A stretch of DNA of 12,625 nt, taken from contig JAUIBM010000027.1 in NCBI GenBank assembly GCA_030428345.1, forward strand, positions 1 to 12,625, read 5' to 3'. This document shows, one piece after another, positions 1 to 7,366 of this stretch. The position numbers and the translations under genes were made by a program. Positions within the stretch are counted from its first letter, which is position 1, and each line of letters opens with the position of its first letter. This DNA comes from Alphaproteobacteria bacterium (GTDB taxonomy: Bacteria; Pseudomonadota; Alphaproteobacteria; Rhizobiales; Rhizobiaceae). The notes beneath the pieces were generated by a model. It was not told the origin of the DNA. It did not search any database and saw nothing but the letters and a program-made list of their open reading frames with translations.

Positions 1-79
1 GGCGCTCATCCGACTCGATCTTTTCCCGATCGGGTTCGGGACCCAGTATTTCACCTTCCAGAATCTTGTTGATCATCAT
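1..79 (-). CDS. 5' end of a partial gene, possibly YkvA/DUF1232 family protein
   Basis: Only the first 25-26 codons are inside the window; the gene runs off the left edge. The readable N-terminus begins M(M)INKILEGEILGPEPD and stays open to base 1. Two adjacent ATG codons, at 79-77 and 76-74, can serve as start. A GGAGG lies only 2 nt from the first but 5 nt from the second, so the second (76) is the better start. The gene lies 57 nt downstream of the pterin dehydratase on the same strand and may be the last member of that cluster. Some alphaproteobacterial DUF1232 (YkvA) membrane proteins start with a similar GEILxPE segment, which is why I suggest that family. With so little sequence this is a guess. 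That a gene is present is better supported, by the ribosome binding site and open frame. Confidence 0.5.
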   Translation of the reverse strand, partial: MMINKILEGEILGPEPDREKIESDER

Positions 80-109
80 CGCCTCCAGCCCTGAAAATGG
101 GGATCGGGG

Positions 110-131
110 CGGTTTTGTGCAAGCAAAACCG
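110..131 (-). other. stem-loop just after the pterin dehydratase stop
   Basis: A perfect 8-bp inverted repeat (CGGTTTTG / CAAAACCG) with a 6-nt loop begins 4 nt after the stop codon of the dehydratase gene. On either strand no run of T follows it, so it is not a standard intrinsic terminator. It could stabilise the mRNA 3' end or weakly separate this gene from the one downstream. The repeat is seen directly; a role is inferred. Confidence 0.3.
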
Positions 132-135
132 AAGA

Positions 136-426
136 TCAGGAGGCGGCGCGATCCATGAATCGCGCCAGCCGGATGTCACGTTCCGTAACGCCATCGCAAT
201 CATGCGAGGTCAGCGTCACCTCGACCGTGCGATAGACATTGCGCCACTCCGGATGATGGTCGATCTTCTCGGCATAAAGCGCCACGCTGGTCATGAAGGC
301 GAAGGCTTCGTTGAAATTGCGGAACTCGTAGACGCGCTCGATGGCGTTGCGCCCGTCGCAAATCCTCCAGTTCGGCAGCGACACGAGCGCATCGGCGCGT
401 TCGGTGTCGCTGAGCAGCGTCGTCAT
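136..426 (-). CDS. phhB: pterin-4a-carbinolamine dehydratase
   Basis: A 96-residue protein, the usual length for this family. The family dehydrates 4a-hydroxytetrahydropterin, the by-product of aromatic amino acid hydroxylases, to quinonoid dihydropterin in the cytoplasm. The hallmark segment KIDHHPEW is present, with H57 and H58 followed by H75 in LTSHD. The 17-residue gap between H58 and H75 matches the active-site histidines H61/H62/H79 of mammalian PCD/DCoH. C-terminal TERDIRLARFMD is also typical. The open frame could start 45 nt earlier (471), but that would overlap thpR. The ATG at 426 follows a purine-rich AAGGGG tract and gives the canonical length, so I chose it. No aromatic amino acid hydroxylase gene is visible nearby, so its physiological partner cannot be named. 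Family assignment is secure; the symbol phhB is by homology of role. Confidence 0.92.
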   Translation of the reverse strand: MTTLLSDTERADALVSLPNWRICDGRNAIERVYEFRNFNEAFAFMTSVALYAEKIDHHPEWRNVYRTVEVTLTSHDCDGVTERDIRLARFMDRAAS

Positions 427-454
427 GGCCTTGCCCCCCTTGCCTGCCGCAGCA

Positions 455-1045
455 TCATCCCGGCCAGGCAACGCGCTGGCTCGTGGTGAAATTGGGCGTC
501 CGGGTGCGACGCCCGGTCAGCGCGAAGCGCTCCTCGACGATGTAAGGTCCGCCGCCTACCGAATCGCGCGATGAAAGGAGCACGAAGCTCGCCGCCTCGA
601 AGGCCGGCGTGGAGAAGCTGCCGCGCAAGGACAGATAGGTGGCGACATCGAAGGGCTTGGCCCCGCGCAGGCGTGCCACGGTGACATGCGGCGCGAATTT
701 GCGACCCTCCGCCTTCAGGCCGATACGCTGGGCGATGCGCTCATGTTCGGATTGCAGCTCCGCCAGCGCCGGCGTGCGCTCCACCCGCGCGTGGATCGAA
801 TGCGGCTTGTTGCCGCCGAACACGTCGAGGCCGTTGAGGCGCACGCTCAGCGGGTCGCGCGCCACCCGGCCAAGGCCGTGGGCGATCTCGTCCGCGGTGC
901 GGAAATCGACATCGCCAAAGAAGCGCAGGGTGATGTGATAGTTCTCGGCGTCGATCCAGCGCGCCCCGGAAAGTCCTCCGCGCAGGAAGGACAGCGACAT
1001 CGCGACATCGCCGGGAATCTCGAGGGCTGTGAACAGTCTTGGCAT
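455..1045 (-). CDS. thpR: RNA 2',3'-cyclic phosphodiesterase (2H phosphoesterase, ThpR/LigT family)
   Basis: A 196-residue 2H-family phosphoesterase. Such proteins hydrolyse RNA 2',3'-cyclic phosphate ends to 2'-phosphates and were first seen as 2'-5' RNA ligases. The two catalytic HxTx motifs are plainly visible: H37-I-T39 in YHITLRFFGD and H120-V-T122 in FAPHVTVARLRG. The N-terminus MPRLFTALEIP is characteristic. The start at 1045 has a strong ribosome binding site (GAGGGGAG, 5 nt upstream). The gene sits 65 nt after the esterase stop and 28 nt before the pterin dehydratase start, all on one strand, consistent with one transcription unit. The last 20 residues (after FALTGRR) are polar and look family-variable. 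Family assignment is firm; the cellular RNA substrate is unknown for most members. Confidence 0.93.
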   Translation of the reverse strand: MPRLFTALEIPGDVAMSLSFLRGGLSGARWIDAENYHITLRFFGDVDFRTADEIAHGLGRVARDPLSVRLNGLDVFGGNKPHSIHARVERTPALAELQSEHERIAQRIGLKAEGRKFAPHVTVARLRGAKPFDVATYLSLRGSFSTPAFEAASFVLLSSRDSVGGGPYIVEERFALTGRRTRTPNFTTSQRVAWPG

Positions 1046-1110
1046 GGCAACTCCCCTCGAATCACTTTGCTGAAATCAGGGAATCATGGGCCGGCGGGGG
1101 CGGCAAGGCA

Positions 1111-1779
1111 TTATTTGCCGTCTTCCCCCGGCAATGAAGCGAGAAACTCCTGCATTGCCGGCAGGAAGCGGGCGACGATCACGTCGACGCCCCGGGCGTT
1201 GGGATGCATCCCGTCCGGCTGGTTGAGCGCGGGATCTGCTGCAACGCCGTCGAGATAGAACGGATAGAGCGCGGCGCCATGTCTCCTGGCGATGCGTGCG
1301 AAGATCGGGTCGAAGGCGTCGGCATAGGCCTGGCCCATATTGGGCGGGGCGCGCATGCCGGCGATGAGCACCGCGATGCCGCGTTCCTTGAGCCGGGAGA
1401 CGATGGCGTCGAGATTGGCCTCGGTCTGCTCCGGCGGCAGGCCGCGCAGCGCGTCGTTCGCGCCCAGCTCCACCAGCACGGCGTCCGTTCCCTCCGGCAC
1501 CGACCAGTCGAGCCGTGCAAGGCCGCCGGCCGTGGTGTCGCCCGACACGCCGGCATTGGCGATCGCCACATCAATTCCCTTAGCGGCGAGTTCGGCCTGC
1601 AGTCGGGCGGGGAAGGACTGCCCCTCGGGCAGGCCATAGCCGGCAAACAGGCTGTCGCCGAGCGCGACAATCGCCGGCTCGCTCGCGGCGGAAGCCTTGC
1701 CGGCGGGCAGGATCGTCAATATCGCCGCGAGAAAGGCTAAAAGAATCGCATGGGAGCTTTTGTCGCTAAAAATACGCAT
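1111..1779 (-). CDS. tesA: secreted SGNH/GDSL-family esterase (TesA-like arylesterase / acyl-CoA thioesterase I)
   Basis: A 222-residue exported hydrolase. Residues 1-32 form a signal peptide with a hydrophobic core around 11-24 and an AxA site near 29-31, so it should act in the periplasm. The SGNH blocks are in order: GDS with nucleophile S43 (ALGDSLFAGYGL), G80 in NAGVSGDT, N108 in ELGANDALRG, and D189/H192 in DGMHP. E. coli TesA, with the same blocks, hydrolyses acyl-CoA thioesters, lysophospholipids and aryl esters; which substrate matters here cannot be read. The start at 1779 has only a weak AGG upstream, but it is the only start that keeps the signal peptide intact. It is divergent from ybbA, an arrangement shared with E. 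coli. A TTGACG hexamer on this strand upstream could be a -35 element, but I find no good -10 partner. Confidence 0.9.
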   Translation of the reverse strand: MRIFSDKSSHAILLAFLAAILTILPAGKASAASEPAIVALGDSLFAGYGLPEGQSFPARLQAELAAKGIDVAIANAGVSGDTTAGGLARLDWSVPEGTDAVLVELGANDALRGLPPEQTEANLDAIVSRLKERGIAVLIAGMRAPPNMGQAYADAFDPIFARIARRHGAALYPFYLDGVAADPALNQPDGMHPNARGVDVIVARFLPAMQEFLASLPGEDGK

Positions 1780-1789
1780 TACCTAACTT

Positions 1790-1797
1790 TCACGTGA
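1790..1797. promoter_or_regulatory. TCACGTGA palindrome between divergent tesA and ybbA
   Basis: A perfect 8-bp palindrome sits in the roughly 107-nt gap between the divergent esterase and ABC transporter genes, 10 nt upstream of the esterase start. Its position fits an operator shared by both promoters, but a site this short can arise by chance. The sequence is seen; regulatory use is inferred. Confidence 0.2.
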
Positions 1798-1886
1798 CTT
1801 GTCGGTTCGCGCCGTCAAACCATGTTCATATGTGCAACTGCACCATGACGCCGGCAAACCGCCGACACCTCGAACCTAGAGCGCCC

Positions 1887-2639
1887 ATGTCCCCAATTCA
1901 ATCCGGCCCCGCCGCCCACCCCTCCGCCGCCGGCGAGGCGATCGTCCGCCTCCAAGGGGTGCATCTGACGCTCGTCCAGGGCGCCTCGCGCGTGCATGTC
2001 CTCAACGGGGCCAGCCTGTCGGTGCTTTCGGGGGAATCGGTAGCGGTTCTCGGACCGTCGGGTTCGGGAAAGTCGACTCTCCTGATGGTGCTCGCCGGCC
2101 TCGAGCGGGCCGATAGCGGCGTGGTGCATGTCGCCGGCCAGGAATTGACGATGCTCGGCGAAGACGATCTCGCCTCGTTTCGCGGGCGATCGATCGGCAT
2201 CGTCTTCCAGTCGTTCCATCTGATCCCCAACATGACGGCCGTGGAGAATGTCGCCGTGCCGCTCGAACTGGCCGGCGACAGGGAAGCCTTCGCCAAGGCG
2301 CGCGCGGAACTGGCCGCCGTCGGCCTGGGCGGGCGCGAGAGCCATTATCCGGGCCAGCTTTCCGGCGGCGAGCAGCAGCGCGTGGCGATCGCGCGGGCGC
2401 TGGCGCCCAACCCCGCCATTCTGGTGGCCGACGAGCCGACCGGCAATCTGGACGGGGAGACCGGACGGCAGGTGGCGGATCTGCTGTTCGACAAGCAGCG
2501 CGAGCGCGGCACGACGCTGGTGCTGGTGACCCACGACACCCGGCTGGCCGAGCGCTGCGGGCGGATCGTGCGGGTGCGCAACGGCGTCGTCGAGGGCCAG
2601 GGCGGCTTCGCCGCGCCGCGCCTGGCGCAGGACGCCTGA
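1887..2639 (+). CDS. ybbA: ABC transporter ATP-binding protein, YbbA/LolD-like
   Basis: A 250-residue ABC ATPase of the MacB/LolD/YbbA class. All nucleotide-binding motifs are present: Walker A GPSGSGKST (56-64), Q-loop Q108, signature LSGGEQQR (158-165), Walker B ILVADEPT (178-185), D-loop NLDGET, and H-loop H216 in VTHD. It powers the permease encoded 3 nt downstream. The frame opens as far back as 1794, and an ATG at 1845 is also possible. I prefer 1887 because family members begin shortly before the first beta strand and the upstream stretch lacks conserved character; no start here has a convincing ribosome binding site, so the exact N-terminus is uncertain. YbbA-YbbP pairs belong to the type VII ABC systems, which usually work on the cell envelope by mechanotransmission rather than classical transport; the substrate here is unknown. 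Confidence 0.92.
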   Translation: MSPIQSGPAAHPSAAGEAIVRLQGVHLTLVQGASRVHVLNGASLSVLSGESVAVLGPSGSGKSTLLMVLAGLERADSGVVHVAGQELTMLGEDDLASFRGRSIGIVFQSFHLIPNMTAVENVAVPLELAGDREAFAKARAELAAVGLGGRESHYPGQLSGGEQQRVAIARALAPNPAILVADEPTGNLDGETGRQVADLLFDKQRERGTTLVLVTHDTRLAERCGRIVRVRNGVVEGQGGFAAPRLAQDA

Positions 2640-2642
2640 TCG

Positions 2643-5201
2643 ATGGCGCAGACCGCGAGCGCGCCGTTCCGGCCGGATTCACGCCTGGCGCTGGCCTTCG
2701 CCATGCGCGAATTGCGCGGCGGCCTGCGCGGCTTCTACGTGCTGATCGCCTGCATCGCGCTGGGCGTCGCGGCGATCGCCGGCGTCAATTCGGTCGCCAG
2801 CGACATTACCGGGGGAATCGCCTCGCAGGGCCGGGCGATCCTGGGCGGCGACGTCGCCGTCTCGATGGTGCAGCAGAAATTCCCGCCCCAGGCGATGGCG
2901 TTTCTGCAGAGCGAGGGCGAAATCTCGCAGAGCGTCTCCCTGCGCGGCATGGCTCGCCTCGCCGACGGGAGCGACCAGTCGCTCGTCGAGGTGAAGGCGG
3001 TGGACGACAACTATCCCCTGTTCGGCGAGCTGAAATCGTCGGACGGGCCGATCCGCATGGCCGATGCCGGGGCTGACGGCGCCTGGGCCGATCCGATCCT
3101 GATGGAGCGGCTCGGACTGAAGCCCGGCGACAGGTTTGCGCTCGGCGAGGCGCAATTCACGCTGATCGGGCCGATCGAGAACGAGCCCGACCGGCTGTCG
3201 GACGGCGCGGTGTTCGGGCCGCGCGTGATGCTGACGCTGGCCGGGCTGGAGCGGACCGGCATGGTGCGGCCGGGCTCGCTGACCCGAAACGCCGTCGCGG
3301 TGAAGCTCAACGACGATTCGCAAGGCGGGGTGAAGCGCTTTCTCGACGAGACGCGGAAGCGGTTCGGTGAGGATGGCTGGCAGGTGCGCTCGCGCGACAA
3401 CGCCGCCCCCTCCCTTTCGCGCAATATCGAGCGGTTCTCGCAATTCCTCACGCTGGTCGGGCTGACGGCGCTGATCGTCGGCGGCGTCGGCGTCGCCAAT
3501 TCGGTGCGCGCCTATCTAGACTCCAAGCGCTCGGTGATCGCCACGCTCAAATCCGTCGGCGCGCCGGCCTCCTTCATCTTCAGGGTCTATCTGATCCAGA
3601 TCATGCTGCTGGCGCTCGCCGGCATCGCGGTCGGCCTGGTGCTGGGATCGGTGATGCCGATCATCGCGCGCGAGGCGTTGCGCGGCCTGCTGCCGGTGGA
3701 ATCGGGCAATCTCTTTCATGGAACCGCGATGGGCCTGGCGGCCGTCTATGGCGTGCTCACCGCCTTCGTCTTCGCGGTCTGGCCGCTGGCGCTGGCGCAG
3801 GAGACGCAGGCCGCCTCGCTGTTCCGCTCCGCCGGATACGAGGCGCGGCGGCTGCCACGCGCGATCTACCTGGCCATGCTCGCGGCGGGCCTGGCGGCGC
3901 TCGCCGGCCTCGCGCTACTGTTCTCGCCCGACCGCCTCGTCGGGTCGGTGTTCATCGGCGGCATCGCGGTCTGCTTCGTGGCGCTGCGCCTGGTCGCCGC
4001 CGGCATCGAATGGCTGGCGCGCCACTCGCCGCGGCCGCGCGCGACTGAAATCCGCATGGCGCTCGGCAATATCCACCGGCCGGGCTCGCTCACCGCCTCT
4101 GTCGTCCTGTCGCTCGGCCTCGGCCTGGCGCTGATCGTGGCGCTGACGCTGATCGACGGCAGCCTGCGCCGGCAGGTGACGGCCAACCTGCCGAAACAGG
4201 CACCGTCCTTCTTCTTTCTGGACATCCAGAACAGCGAAATCGACGCCTTCCGGCAGAAGATCGCCGCGCTGGCGCCTCAGGGCGATTTCCGGGCGGTGCC
4301 GATGATGCGCGGACGGATCGTCTCGCTCAAGGGAATCAAGGCGGAGGACTACCCCGCCGCCAAGGGCAGCTGGGTGCTGCGCGGCGACCGGGGCATCACC
4401 TATGCGCCGGACAAGCCCGACAATGCGACGCTCGTGGCCGGCGAATGGTGGCCGGCGGATTATTCCGGCGAGCCGCTGGTCTCGTTTTCCGCCGAGGAGG
4501 CGGGCGAACTGGACCTGAAGGTCGGCGACCGGGTGAGCGTCAACGTGCTCGGCCGCCCGATCGAGGCGCGCATCGCCAATCTGCGCGCGGTGGAGTGGGA
4601 GACCATGTCGATCAATTTCGTCATGGTGTTCTCCCCCAACACCTTCGCCGGGGCGCCGCATGGCTGGCTGGCGACCCTTTCCCTGCCCGGCGGGGCGAGC
4701 GACGACATGGCGCGCGACGGGCGCATCCTGCGCGAACTGACGACCGGGTTCCCGGCGGTGACCAGCGTGCGTGTGCGCGACGCCATCGACATGGTGAACA
4801 CGCTGATCGGGCAGCTGGCGATCGCCATTCGCGCCGCCTCCGCCGTCGCGCTGGCCGCCTCGCTGCTGGTGCTGGCCGGAGCGCTGGCGGCCGGAAACCG
4901 GGCGCGCACGCATGATTCGGTGATCCTGAAGACGCTTGGCGCTCGGCGCGGCACGGTGATCCGGTCCTTTGTCTGGGAATATGCGCTGCTGGGCCTCGCC
5001 ACCGCCCTGTTCGCGCTGGCGGCCGGGGGCCTGGCGGCCTGGTTCGTGGTGACGAGGATCATGCAGTTCCAGGCGGTTTTCGATCCGCTGGTGGCGGTTT
5101 CGGTGGTCGCGGCGGCGCTCGCGGTCACCGTCGGACTGGGTCTGGCGGGCACCTGGCGGGTGCTCGGACAGAAAGCTGCGCCGGTTTTGCGCGAATTGTG
5201 A
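2643..5201 (+). CDS. ybbP: ABC transporter permease, YbbP family with two FtsX-like domains
   Basis: A large inner-membrane protein of 852 residues. Hydrophobic segments lie near residues 31-52, 268-287, 314-340, 358-382, 406-427, 432-457, 485-507, 733-758, 780-806 and 815-842, giving about ten transmembrane helices. Two big soluble stretches, about 53-265 and 508-730, would be periplasmic, the layout typical of YbbP with its two FtsX-like permease units. The N-terminal LRGGLRGFYVLIACIALGVA is a family-like opening. The ATG lies 3 nt after the ybbA stop, so the two genes are surely translated together. The family is thought to handle envelope lipids or lipoproteins; neighbouring tesA has suggested a link to exported acyl esters, but that is not shown. 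Family assignment is strong; function is not established. Confidence 0.93.
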   Translation: MAQTASAPFRPDSRLALAFAMRELRGGLRGFYVLIACIALGVAAIAGVNSVASDITGGIASQGRAILGGDVAVSMVQQKFPPQAMAFLQSEGEISQSVSLRGMARLADGSDQSLVEVKAVDDNYPLFGELKSSDGPIRMADAGADGAWADPILMERLGLKPGDRFALGEAQFTLIGPIENEPDRLSDGAVFGPRVMLTLAGLERTGMVRPGSLTRNAVAVKLNDDSQGGVKRFLDETRKRFGEDGWQVRSRDNAAPSLSRNIERFSQFLTLVGLTALIVGGVGVANSVRAYLDSKRSVIATLKSVGAPASFIFRVYLIQIMLLALAGIAVGLVLGSVMPIIAREALRGLLPVESGNLFHGTAMGLAAVYGVLTAFVFAVWPLALAQETQAASLFRSAGYEARRLPRAIYLAMLAAGLAALAGLALLFSPDRLVGSVFIGGIAVCFVALRLVAAGIEWLARHSPRPRATEIRMALGNIHRPGSLTASVVLSLGLGLALIVALTLIDGSLRRQVTANLPKQAPSFFFLDIQNSEIDAFRQKIAALAPQGDFRAVPMMRGRIVSLKGIKAEDYPAAKGSWVLRGDRGITYAPDKPDNATLVAGEWWPADYSGEPLVSFSAEEAGELDLKVGDRVSVNVLGRPIEARIANLRAVEWETMSINFVMVFSPNTFAGAPHGWLATLSLPGGASDDMARDGRILRELTTGFPAVTSVRVRDAIDMVNTLIGQLAIAIRAASAVALAASLLVLAGALAAGNRARTHDSVILKTLGARRGTVIRSFVWEYALLGLATALFALAAGGLAAWFVVTRIMQFQAVFDPLVAVSVVAAALAVTVGLGLAGTWRVLGQKAAPVLREL

Positions 5202-5264
5202 CCGATTGAGTCAGGAATTCGCCGCAAGATGAAGAATTTGTAAGCCTTTCGGCCTGTGCGGACC

Positions 5265-5293
5265 TTGTCCGCGCGCGGCAATGTCTCCATATT
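5265..5293 (+). promoter_or_regulatory. candidate promoter of the Bax-inhibitor-1 gene
   Basis: TTGTCC (5265-5270) and CATATT (5288-5293) are separated by exactly 17 nt, resembling the alphaproteobacterial housekeeping pattern CTTGAC-N17-CTATAT. It would give a leader of about 75-80 nt. The -35 box overlaps a small hairpin (GCGGAC / GTCCGC, 5258-5272). Read by eye, without scoring against background. Confidence 0.35.
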
Positions 5294-5334
5294 CATCGCA
5301 AGCCTGACGCCGGTCGCGTCCGGCAAGCGTTCAA

Positions 5335-5353
5335 GCCCGGCGCGAACCCGGGC
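5335..5353 (+). promoter_or_regulatory. leader stem-loop upstream of the Bax-inhibitor-1 ribosome binding site
   Basis: GCCCGG (5335-5340) and CCGGGC (5348-5353) form a perfect 6-bp stem with a 7-nt loop, ending 7 nt before the strong ribosome binding site GAGGTGGAG (5361-5369), itself 8 nt before the ATG. It does not cover the ribosome binding site, so it may protect the mRNA 5' end rather than block translation. The role is inferred. Confidence 0.35.
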
Positions 5354-5377
5354 GCTTCGAGAGGTGGAGACGTATTC

Positions 5378-6124
5378 ATGGCTGACTATCGCAATCCCGC
5401 TGGCCGCTTTGGCACGACGGCCAGCCGCACAGATGCGGACATCGATCAGGGCCTTCGCAGCTACATGCTGCGGGTCTACAACTACATGGCCATCGCGCTG
5501 GCGCTTACCGGCGTCGCGGCGCTGGGCACGTTCAGCCTTGCGGTGCAGGACGGCCAGCTTACCCAGCTGGGCGTGGTCCTTTACACCAGCCCGCTCAAAT
5601 GGGTGGTGATGCTCGCACCGCTCGCCATGGTGTTCTTCCTGTCGTTCCGCATCAATTCGATGAGCGTCGGTGCGGCGCAGCTCGCCTTCTGGGTCTATTC
5701 GGGAATGGTCGGCATCTCGCTGTCGACGATCTTCCTGGTCTACACCCAGCAGTCGATCACCCAGACCTTCTTCGTGACGGCCGCGGCCTTCGGCGCGCTC
5801 AGCCTTTACGGCTACACGACCAAGCGCGATCTGTCGGCGATGGGCTCGTTCCTGATCATGGGCGTGTTCGGCCTGATCATCGCGTCGCTGGTCAATCTGT
5901 TCCTGCAGTCGAGCGCGCTGCAGTTCGCCATCTCGGCGATCGGCGTGCTGGTGTTCGCGGGCCTCACCGCCTACGACACGCAGAAGATCAAGAGCATGTA
6001 TGACTATGTGGCCCATGACGAGACCATGATGGGCCGCACGGCGATCATGGGCGCGCTGAGCCTGTATCTGGACTTCCTGAACATGTTCCTGTTCCTGCTG
6101 CAGTTCCTCGGCAACCGCAATTGA
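5378..6124 (+). CDS. Bax inhibitor-1/YccA family inner-membrane protein
   Basis: A 248-residue polytopic membrane protein with seven hydrophobic segments, near 35-55, 73-91, 97-121, 128-147, 156-176, 182-199 and 223-245, as expected for the BI-1 (TMBIM) family. The family signature GLTAYDTQKIK is present with D200, and a second membrane aspartate, D232, lies in the last helix (SLYLDFLNMF). Such aspartates are part of the pH-sensing pair in the bacterial calcium leak channel BsYetJ, so a similar pH-gated ion leak is plausible but not shown. The start is well defined by GAGGTGGAG 8 nt upstream. The gene appears to be a single transcription unit: its own candidate promoter lies upstream and a strong terminator begins 36 nt after its stop. 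Confidence 0.93.
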   Translation: MADYRNPAGRFGTTASRTDADIDQGLRSYMLRVYNYMAIALALTGVAALGTFSLAVQDGQLTQLGVVLYTSPLKWVVMLAPLAMVFFLSFRINSMSVGAAQLAFWVYSGMVGISLSTIFLVYTQQSITQTFFVTAAAFGALSLYGYTTKRDLSAMGSFLIMGVFGLIIASLVNLFLQSSALQFAISAIGVLVFAGLTAYDTQKIKSMYDYVAHDETMMGRTAIMGALSLYLDFLNMFLFLLQFLGNRN

Positions 6125-6160
6125 TCGCGGCATGAACTCGAAATGACAATTCGAAATGAC

Positions 6161-6189
6161 GGGCGGCCTTCGGGCCGCCCTTTTCTTTT
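6161..6189 (+). terminator. intrinsic terminator of the Bax-inhibitor-1 gene
   Basis: An 8-bp perfect GC stem (GGGCGGCC / GGCCGCCC) closed by a TTCG tetraloop is followed by TTTTCTTTT. This is a textbook Rho-independent terminator on the plus strand. Just before it, TCGAAATGAC occurs twice in direct repeat (6138-6147 and 6151-6160). Confidence 0.93.
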
Positions 6190-6242
6190 GGGGGGCGCGC
6201 TGGCAATCATTGGCGACCGATTCTCCCCGACGGACCGCCGCG

Positions 6243-6803
6243 ATGCAGCACACGACAAGCCTCAGACCGGTCCGGGACGACGACGTCCCGGCCATTCACG
6301 CGATCTACGAGGAAAGCGTGATGAACGGGGTGGCGACTTATGAAATCGTGCCGCCCGGCATTGGCGAGATGGCGGCGCGCATCGAGGCGGTCACGGCCAA
6401 CCGCTATCCCTGGCTCGTCGCCGAGTGCGAGGGAAAGGTGGCCGGGTACGCCTATGCCTCGGCGTTCCGAACCCGAGCCGCCTATCGTTATCTCGTCGAG
6501 GATTCGATCTATATCGCGCCCAACATGCGCGGGCGCGGCGTGGGACGCCTGCTGCTCGACCGGTTGATCGAGGATTGCCGCCAGCTCGGCTTCCGCCAGA
6601 TGGTGGCGGTCATCGGCGGCGCGCATCCCGCCTCCATCGGCCTGCACCGGGCCGCCAATTTCGTCTCCGCCGGCCGCATGGTCGGAACCGGCTACAAGTT
6701 CGGGCGCTGGCTGGATACCGAGATCATGCAATTGGCGCTGGGCGAGGGCGTGGAGACGCTGCCGCGGGACGAGGCCTATCCGGGAACGCTGTATCGCGGC
6801 TAG
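6243..6803 (+). CDS. GNAT N-acetyltransferase, phosphinothricin / methionine-sulfoximine acetyltransferase type
   Basis: A 186-residue acetyl-CoA-dependent acetyltransferase. The acetyl-CoA binding motif RGRGVG lies at 96-101 after the DSIYIAPNM strand, and the family-typical VAVIGGAHPASIGLHRAANF and YKFGRWLDTEIMQL segments follow. These match the PAT/Bar and MddA/YncA group, which acetylate phosphinothricin, methionine sulfoximine or methionine sulfone; the natural substrate is often unknown. The frame is open from 6156, but those codons lie in the upstream terminator hairpin, so I take the ATG at 6243, which aligns with the family N-terminus (LRPVRDDDVPAI). The ribosome binding site is weak. 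It converges with DUF2794, whose stop lies 16 nt away. Family is firm, substrate is not. Confidence 0.88.
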   Translation: MQHTTSLRPVRDDDVPAIHAIYEESVMNGVATYEIVPPGIGEMAARIEAVTANRYPWLVAECEGKVAGYAYASAFRTRAAYRYLVEDSIYIAPNMRGRGVGRLLLDRLIEDCRQLGFRQMVAVIGGAHPASIGLHRAANFVSAGRMVGTGYKFGRWLDTEIMQLALGEGVETLPRDEAYPGTLYRG

Positions 6804-6819
6804 GCGTCGAAGCCGGGTC

Positions 6820-7215
6820 TCAGACCGGGAACAGCTTCGGCTTGCCCTCGAAGAAGCGCAGGACCGCCGCCAGCTCGTGGCCGCGCTTGAGGATCTGCCC
6901 GGTGCCGTTGACCACCGAGAAGGCGCCCTGGCGGCGGGCGAGTTTCGGGTTCTTCTCGATCCGGTAGAGCGGGATTTCGGCCGAGCGGCGGAAGACGGAG
7001 AACACGGCCCGGTCCCGCAGCATGTCGATGGCGTAGTCGCGCCACTCGCCGTCAGCGACCTTGTAGCCGTAGACATTGAGGATCTGGTTGAGTTCGCGCC
7101 GGTTGAAGGAAACGATTTCGGGTGCTTTTTCGGTTCTGGCTGGATAGAGCGGCACCACATTGCCCGCGCTTCCAGCGTTGCGCTCCGGCTCTATTTCCTC
7201 CGAAAAATCCGTCAT
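6820..7215 (-). CDS. DUF2794 family protein
   Basis: A 131-residue protein of the DUF2794 family, which as far as I know is found mainly in alphaproteobacteria and has no established function. Recognisable family blocks are SFNRRELNQILNVYG, EWRDYAIDMLRDRAVFSVF, and PLYRIEKNPKLARRQGAFSV, ending near LKRGHELAAVLRFF. There is no signal peptide or membrane helix, so it should be cytoplasmic. The frame is open to 7275 and includes an upstream ATG with no ribosome binding site; I chose the ATG at 7215 (MTDFSEE), which has GGAG at a rather long 12-nt spacing. The start is therefore moderately uncertain. Upstream, on the opposite strand, lies the candidate small RNA, so the two promoters would be divergent. 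Confidence 0.85.
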   Translation of the reverse strand: MTDFSEEIEPERNAGSAGNVVPLYPARTEKAPEIVSFNRRELNQILNVYGYKVADGEWRDYAIDMLRDRAVFSVFRRSAEIPLYRIEKNPKLARRQGAFSVVNGTGQILKRGHELAAVLRFFEGKPKLFPV

Positions 7216-7276
7216 GGCTCGACCGCGCTCCAAATCCTCTTCGGTAATCGCAAATGATGCTGCCTGTCGGGGCATT

Positions 7277-7306
7277 TTGCAAGACCGGCCGGGCTGGCGA
7301 AAATAT
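7277..7306 (+). promoter_or_regulatory. possible plus-strand promoter for the candidate small RNA
   Basis: TTGCAA (7277-7282) and an AT-rich AAAATAT (7300-7306) lie 17-18 nt apart. A start near 7313 would give a transcript of about 187 nt ending at the terminator at 7499. The same AT patch could instead belong to the divergent DUF2794 promoter. This is weak evidence by eye. Confidence 0.25.
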
Positions 7307-7366
7307 CACCGTCTCGCCGCAATTCGGTCATGCAAGCGGCACGATTGACGGCGATTGTTACATCGT

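Noticed and set aside
3915..4913. A 332-codon minus-strand open frame inside ybbP
   Set aside because: Antisense shadow rich in R, H, Q and G, lying wholly inside a well supported permease gene.
6156..6242. Longer N-terminus for the GNAT acetyltransferase
   Set aside because: These codons overlap the terminator hairpin of the gene before it and add residues unlike any GNAT start; the ATG at 6243 matches the family.
4460..6295. A 611-codon minus-strand open frame
   Set aside because: It spans the antisense of ybbP and the Bax-inhibitor-1 gene and the terminator between them, with low-complexity R/A/S-rich sequence and no domain.
6804..6836. Imperfect inverted repeat between the converging GNAT and DUF2794 genes
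   Set aside because: The CCGGGTCT / AGACCGGG arms need a bulge, lie partly in the DUF2794 coding end, and no T tract follows on either strand.
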